The position numbers and the translations under genes were made by a program. A DNA stretch of 8,886 nt from an uncultured Flavobacteriales bacterium (GTDB taxonomy: Bacteria > Bacteroidota > Bacteroidia > Flavobacteriales_D > Sanyastnellaceae). The notes under the pieces are model-generated. The model saw nothing but the letters and a program-made list of their open reading frames with translations, was not told where the DNA came from and did no database searches. Shown piece after piece: positions 5,725 through 8,886 of the stretch. Within the stretch, counting starts at the first letter, position 1. Each line of letters opens with the position of its first letter. Location of the stretch: contig CALACF010000369.1 in the NCBI GenBank assembly GCA_937890245.1, positions 1 to 8,886 of the forward strand, written 5' to 3'.

Positions 5725-8700
5725 TGGACGATCACCCGTTGCAACACCGCCGAAGTCCCTTCGGTGAGGCGCAAGGTGTAGACGCCTGCAGCGCATGACC
5801 CAAGACCGAATTGTCTGCGGCCGCTAAGCTGCGCTGGCCATTGCTGGACACGGATTGTGCGCCCGGTCATGTCGAGTAATTCTACTTGCAAATCCACAGA
5901 GCGGGTGAGCTCCAGGTCGATCCAAAGCTGGTCCTTTGTGGGATTGGGATAGACCGAAAGACGATTTAAACCGTCAATTTCTCCAACGGAGGACAAAACG
6001 TCGACAGTGACCTCAACGCGCTCGGAAACGCAGGCCGCTGCGTCCATCGAGATTTGCCAATCATAGAAGAAATAATAGAAGCTCGAGGCGTTGTTACCCG
6101 TGACCGAGGTGCCCGTGATGGCGCCCGCATTGCCAAGGGCGTATGGATAGGACTGCACGCTGCCCGCACCGTCTCTCCACAAAAGTGGAACATCATTCAT
6201 CGAGCGCAGCGCCAGGTCGGCGCCAGACGGCACGAAGAAACCGAGCTCGACAACGCTCTGGCCAGCTGGCACTTCAACAGTAGCCGATGCAAGATTCGAT
6301 CCTGATGCACTCATCAAGGAAATGGTCTGTTGGCCGGCCTCCAATGCATACACGACGACAGATTCGAGGGTGAAGGCTTGGTAGGCATCGAAGACGAGGT
6401 GGTAGGCTGAATTGGGCTGGTGCACACCAACCGGGTCAGAGGACTGCTTGCCTCCGCTGGCAACAGTTTCACCGTAGCTGGCCTCGTTTTGAACCCAATA
6501 CGAAGTCGTCACATCAGCGTAGACTTCGAAGGTCTGGCCCGTCGCGAGCGGCACGCCGCCGCTTGCAAGATCAAACCAAGAGAGGGTCTGCACGTCGCCT
6601 TCGAAAAGTGCGCTTCCAGGCGTTTCGAGGACGATATTTTCAACCACGGGATCGTTGGGCACGGCGTTGAATGCGATATCAATCGGCTCGCTGGTGTTGA
6701 CTTGGTTGCAGAGGTCGGTGAGCTGCAATTGATACGAGCCCGCAACCGTTGCGATCATGGCAACTGAAGTGTCGATCATCATGCCGTCGAGCATCCAAAT
6801 GAAGGAGGCGCCTTCAGGAGCGAAGAGCGAGATGTATTGGCCTTCACACATTTGCAACTGTCCGACAAAGTCGATGACAGGTACGGCGGGCTCAAGTACG
6901 GTCACCTCGACAGGGTCAGAGGTCATGCTGCAACCGGCCGCATCGGACAGGGTCACGGAATAGGAGCCCGAGGCCGTGACTTCAATGCTTGACGTGGTTT
7001 CATTCGTGCTCCAAAGCGCGTCGTATCCCGTTGAAGTTGAGAGTGTCAGAGACTCGCCAGGGCAAATTACGTCGTTGCCGGTGGCCGTGGTGACCTCTGC
7101 TGCAATGTAGCAAAATGGCGGAAATGCTATGTCGTCAACCCAGCAAGCATCGGAGCCAGAACTGATGATATAGTCCTTCACATAAACCCACTCAAGTATG
7201 TGATATCCAGCCGTCAAGGGGTAGTTTACTTCAGCCCAAGCTAACTCGCCACTCCAGGAATCGACTTCCTGGCCGTCGATTATAAAATACAGGTAATCCC
7301 AACCATCTTCGGTAGAAACGCGGCGCGCAAAACTTACATCGCCATCCGTCAAGAACTCTAGAGAAATGGTCAGAGACGTGGACTGATCATCGCCTACATC
7401 TCCGCTCTCCAAGCAATTTTCGCCTTGGTAAGGCGCATCAGTGGTGACAAACCAATCGGTGGATCCATCCATACCCCACGGGAAGCTTGTCGTGGTGCCG
7501 GATTCCCAGTTTTCTATGATCAGGTTGATGATCTCGATGAAGTCATCGGCGCCCCCGTACAACCCCGCGGCGCCAGAAAATCCGATGTAGGCCAGTTCGC
7601 CATCGCCTGCCTCCTCGGATATCGTGACGTTGTATAGCAAGATCGCACTCTGGCCCGGGGCGAGGTTTCCCGCAGATGCCGAGGCGTTATTGACGGTGAC
7701 CGAGGCATTGTCCAAGTCGATAAGGCCGGCCAAGTTATAGGCCATGTCATGGCCTGCGTTGATCACCTCGATCGCCAGGTCAGCGGTCTCGCCGCTTTCC
7801 AATATTCCGTTGCCTCCATCGAGTACGGTCAGACCAACCACTTGTAAGGCTGGGGCATTGAGCAGGATGACAAAGGAGCTGTTCCAAACATTGCCCGCGT
7901 TGTCAGTCACTTCCGCATCGAATATTGCTGCGTGCTGGTCTTCTACGCCAGCGGTGACATTGAAGGCAAAGCCGGGAAGTGTTAATGCTTGGCCCGGTTC
8001 TATGTCACCAACCCACCAGGTGTCAGTGGTCATGGTCACCCAGAGGTCAGCAGAGCTCACAGTTACAGTCACGCTGCCTGCCACCTCAACACCGACGTTT
8101 TCTAAATTCAGATCCAGGGTGATGGACTCACCTTGATCAACAATGCCGTCGAGATCACCGCTCACGTCCGTCGAAGAAGCGTAAGAAGAAAAGACATAAG
8201 GGCCATCAGCGGGAACCGCGCTGACCATCTGCTGGTATGGAATGGTGTTGTAGGCCGTGCCGGTGACAAGCAGGTTGCCGGGGGTGGACAGCGGCACGTT
8301 GAACGTGATGTCAGCCAGCCCACCACTCGCAAAGGCTGTACCTAAAATTGTACTTCCCATGGTAACCGACACCAAGGCGCCCTCCACCGGGCAAGAAACC
8401 TGAAGACTTGAGGCGCCCAAGAATACTACAGCTGGATGCGAACACAGAAGCTGTGTCGGGTCATCGGTGCGCAGCATTACAGTCGGATCGCCGAACACAC
8501 ACCAGGTGTCCATCATCTCCTCTCCCGCCCCGCCGTACTCGTCGATCATGCCTGAGCATCCGTGCGCCACAATCGAACCGGTGGTGTGGCCAATGGTCAC
8601 ATCACCCGTTTCGACAATAAGGTCGACCATTTCATCTTGCCCCTCCATGGGCGGCGCCCAGCTTTGAAGTACGCTTGAAAATGCACCGCCGATTCCACCA

Positions 8701-8886
8701 ATCGGACCGTCAGGGCCGTCGGACTTAATCCAGGCCTCACCGAAGCAATCACCCGAACCTTCGCCCTCGTCAAAATCTCCCACGCAGCAGGCCACCGTCG
8801 ACATGAAGCCGTACATACCGTAGTTGCTGAGTTCGACGATGGCATTGACGTCAAAACCTGTCGTTGCGATGCCGCTATGGTAGCCA
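5721..8886 (-). CDS. Gingipain-type C25 cysteine protease with T9SS type A sorting domain, 5'-truncated
   Basis: The frame is open to the window edge, so signal peptide, propeptide and the N-terminal half of the catalytic domain are missing. 1054 residues are visible (residue 1 at 8885-8883). The catalytic part (8886 to about 8455) has GYHSGIATTGFD, then T-V-A-C33-C34-V-G-D-F with the nucleophile Cys, CFGEAW, WAPPMEGQDEMVD, and TWCVFGDPTVMLRTDDP, all typical of peptidase C25. By spacing, the catalytic His is the codon cut by the window edge. Next come an Ig-like domain of the C25 type (about 8200-8450), two CARDB-like beta domains with G-D-G-x-x-x-x-G-E starts (about 7870-8165 and 7515-7850), a jelly-roll resembling cleaved-adhesin or MAM-like modules (about 7115-7515), two Cys-paired Ig-like repeats (about 6895-7110, 6670-6895) and a further Ig-like domain with an inserted beta-sandwich (about 5990-6665). 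The end (5724-5957) is a T9SS type A signal: SVYPNPTKDQLWI, DMTGR, GVYTLRL, RVIVQ. The protein is predicted to be secreted or attached at the cell surface. The stop overlaps the GT87 start. Confidence 0.93.
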   Translation of the reverse strand, partial: GYHSGIATTGFDVNAIVELSNYGMYGFMSTVACCVGDFDEGEGSGDCFGEAWIKSDGPDGPIGGIGGAFSSVLQSWAPPMEGQDEMVDLIVETGDVTIGHTTGSIVAHGCSGMIDEYGGAGEEMMDTWCVFGDPTVMLRTDDPTQLLCSHPAVVFLGASSLQVSCPVEGALVSVTMGSTILGTAFASGGLADITFNVPLSTPGNLLVTGTAYNTIPYQQMVSAVPADGPYVFSSYASSTDVSGDLDGIVDQGESITLDLNLENVGVEVAGSVTVTVSSADLWVTMTTDTWWVGDIEPGQALTLPGFAFNVTAGVEDQHAAIFDAEVTDNAGNVWNSSFVILLNAPALQVVGLTVLDGGNGILESGETADLAIEVINAGHDMAYNLAGLIDLDNASVTVNNASASAGNLAPGQSAILLYNVTISEEAGDGELAYIGFSGAAGLYGGADDFIEIINLIIENWESGTTTSFPWGMDGSTDWFVTTDAPYQGENCLESGDVGDDQSTSLTISLEFLTDGDVSFARRVSTEDGWDYLYFIIDGQEVDSWSGELAWAEVNYPLTAGYHILEWVYVKDYIISSGSDACWVDDIAFPPFCYIAAEVTTATGNDVICPGESLTLSTSTGYDALWSTNETTSSIEVTASGSYSVTLSDAAGCSMTSDPVEVTVLEPAVPVIDFVGQLQMCEGQYISLFAPEGASFIWMLDGMMIDTSVAMIATVAGSYQLQLTDLCNQVNTSEPIDIAFNAVPNDPVVENIVLETPGSALFEGDVQTLSWFDLASGGVPLATGQTFEVYADVTTSYWVQNEASYGETVASGGKQSSDPVGVHQPNSAYHLVFDAYQAFTLESVVVYALEAGQQTISLMSASGSNLASATVEVPAGQSVVELGFFVPSGADLALRSMNDVPLLWRDGAGSVQSYPYALGNAGAITGTSVTGNNASSFYYFFYDWQISMDAAACVSERVEVTVDVLSSVGEIDGLNRLSVYPNPTKDQLWIDLELTRSVDLQVELLDMTGRTIRVQQWPAQLSGRRQFGLGSCAAGVYTLRLTEGTSAVLQRVIVQ

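Noticed and set aside
5725..5796. Earlier ATG for the GT87 gene, adding 24 residues
   Set aside because: The added segment is Arg/His-rich, overlaps the T9SS sorting domain and precedes a normal first membrane helix; the ATG at 5724-5722 overlaps the protease stop neatly.
5721..8886. Flavobacterial O-glycosylation motif D-(S/T)-(A/I/L/V/M/T) in the protease as a target of the neighbouring glycosyltransferase
   Set aside because: All D-S/T pairs in the visible protein are DTW (twice), DSW or DTS, none of which fits the motif, so the known O-glycosylation signal gives no support for direct modification in this part.

Overview
The window looks like chromosomal DNA of a member of the Bacteroidota, plausibly a Flavobacteriales-like lineage with moderately high GC. 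The clearest markers are a gingipain-type (C25) protease that ends in a type IX secretion (T9SS) type A sorting domain, an HtpG with the Bacteroidota-style start of its N-domain and a Gly/Met-rich loop in its C-terminal domain, and start sites without clear Shine-Dalgarno sequences. Species-level placement is not possible by eye.

Layout. The plus strand (1-4573) is one compact gene train: htpG (5' end outside the window), lemA, a small cytosolic TPM-domain protein, an exported membrane-anchored TPM-domain protein with a glycine-rich tail, and a TerB plus DnaJ (DjlA-like) co-chaperone. The first four genes are joined by three consecutive 4-bp ATGA stop/start overlaps. The fifth follows after a 25-bp spacer. 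The minus strand (8886-4537) holds a second compact pair: the 3' part of a large secreted C25 cysteine protease, then a polytopic GT87 (DUF2029) membrane glycosyltransferase, also joined by an ATGA overlap. The two trains converge and their coding regions overlap tail-to-tail by 37 bp (4537-4573). No stretch longer than 25 bp is non-coding, and no RNA gene, mobile element, CRISPR array or terminator was seen.

How the genes may work together. The plus-strand set combines a cytosolic HSP90, a J-domain co-chaperone with a putative glycine-zipper membrane segment, and LemA/TPM envelope proteins. This suggests a protein-quality or envelope-stress module, but that is inference: LemA and TPM proteins have no firmly established biochemical role in these bacteria. 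The minus-strand pair couples an outer-membrane or secreted T9SS cargo protease with a glycosyltransferase of the polyprenyl-phosphate-sugar-using GT-C class. A link to surface glycan synthesis or cargo anchoring is possible but not shown by the sequence.

Points to look at again: the unusual (P-V-A-K-K-K) tandem-repeat tail on HtpG, the operonic coupling of htpG to lemA/TPM, the 37-bp convergent overlap, a dnaX-type slippery heptamer in the glycosyltransferase gene, and an Ig-like domain of the protease that appears to be split by an inserted beta-sandwich module.
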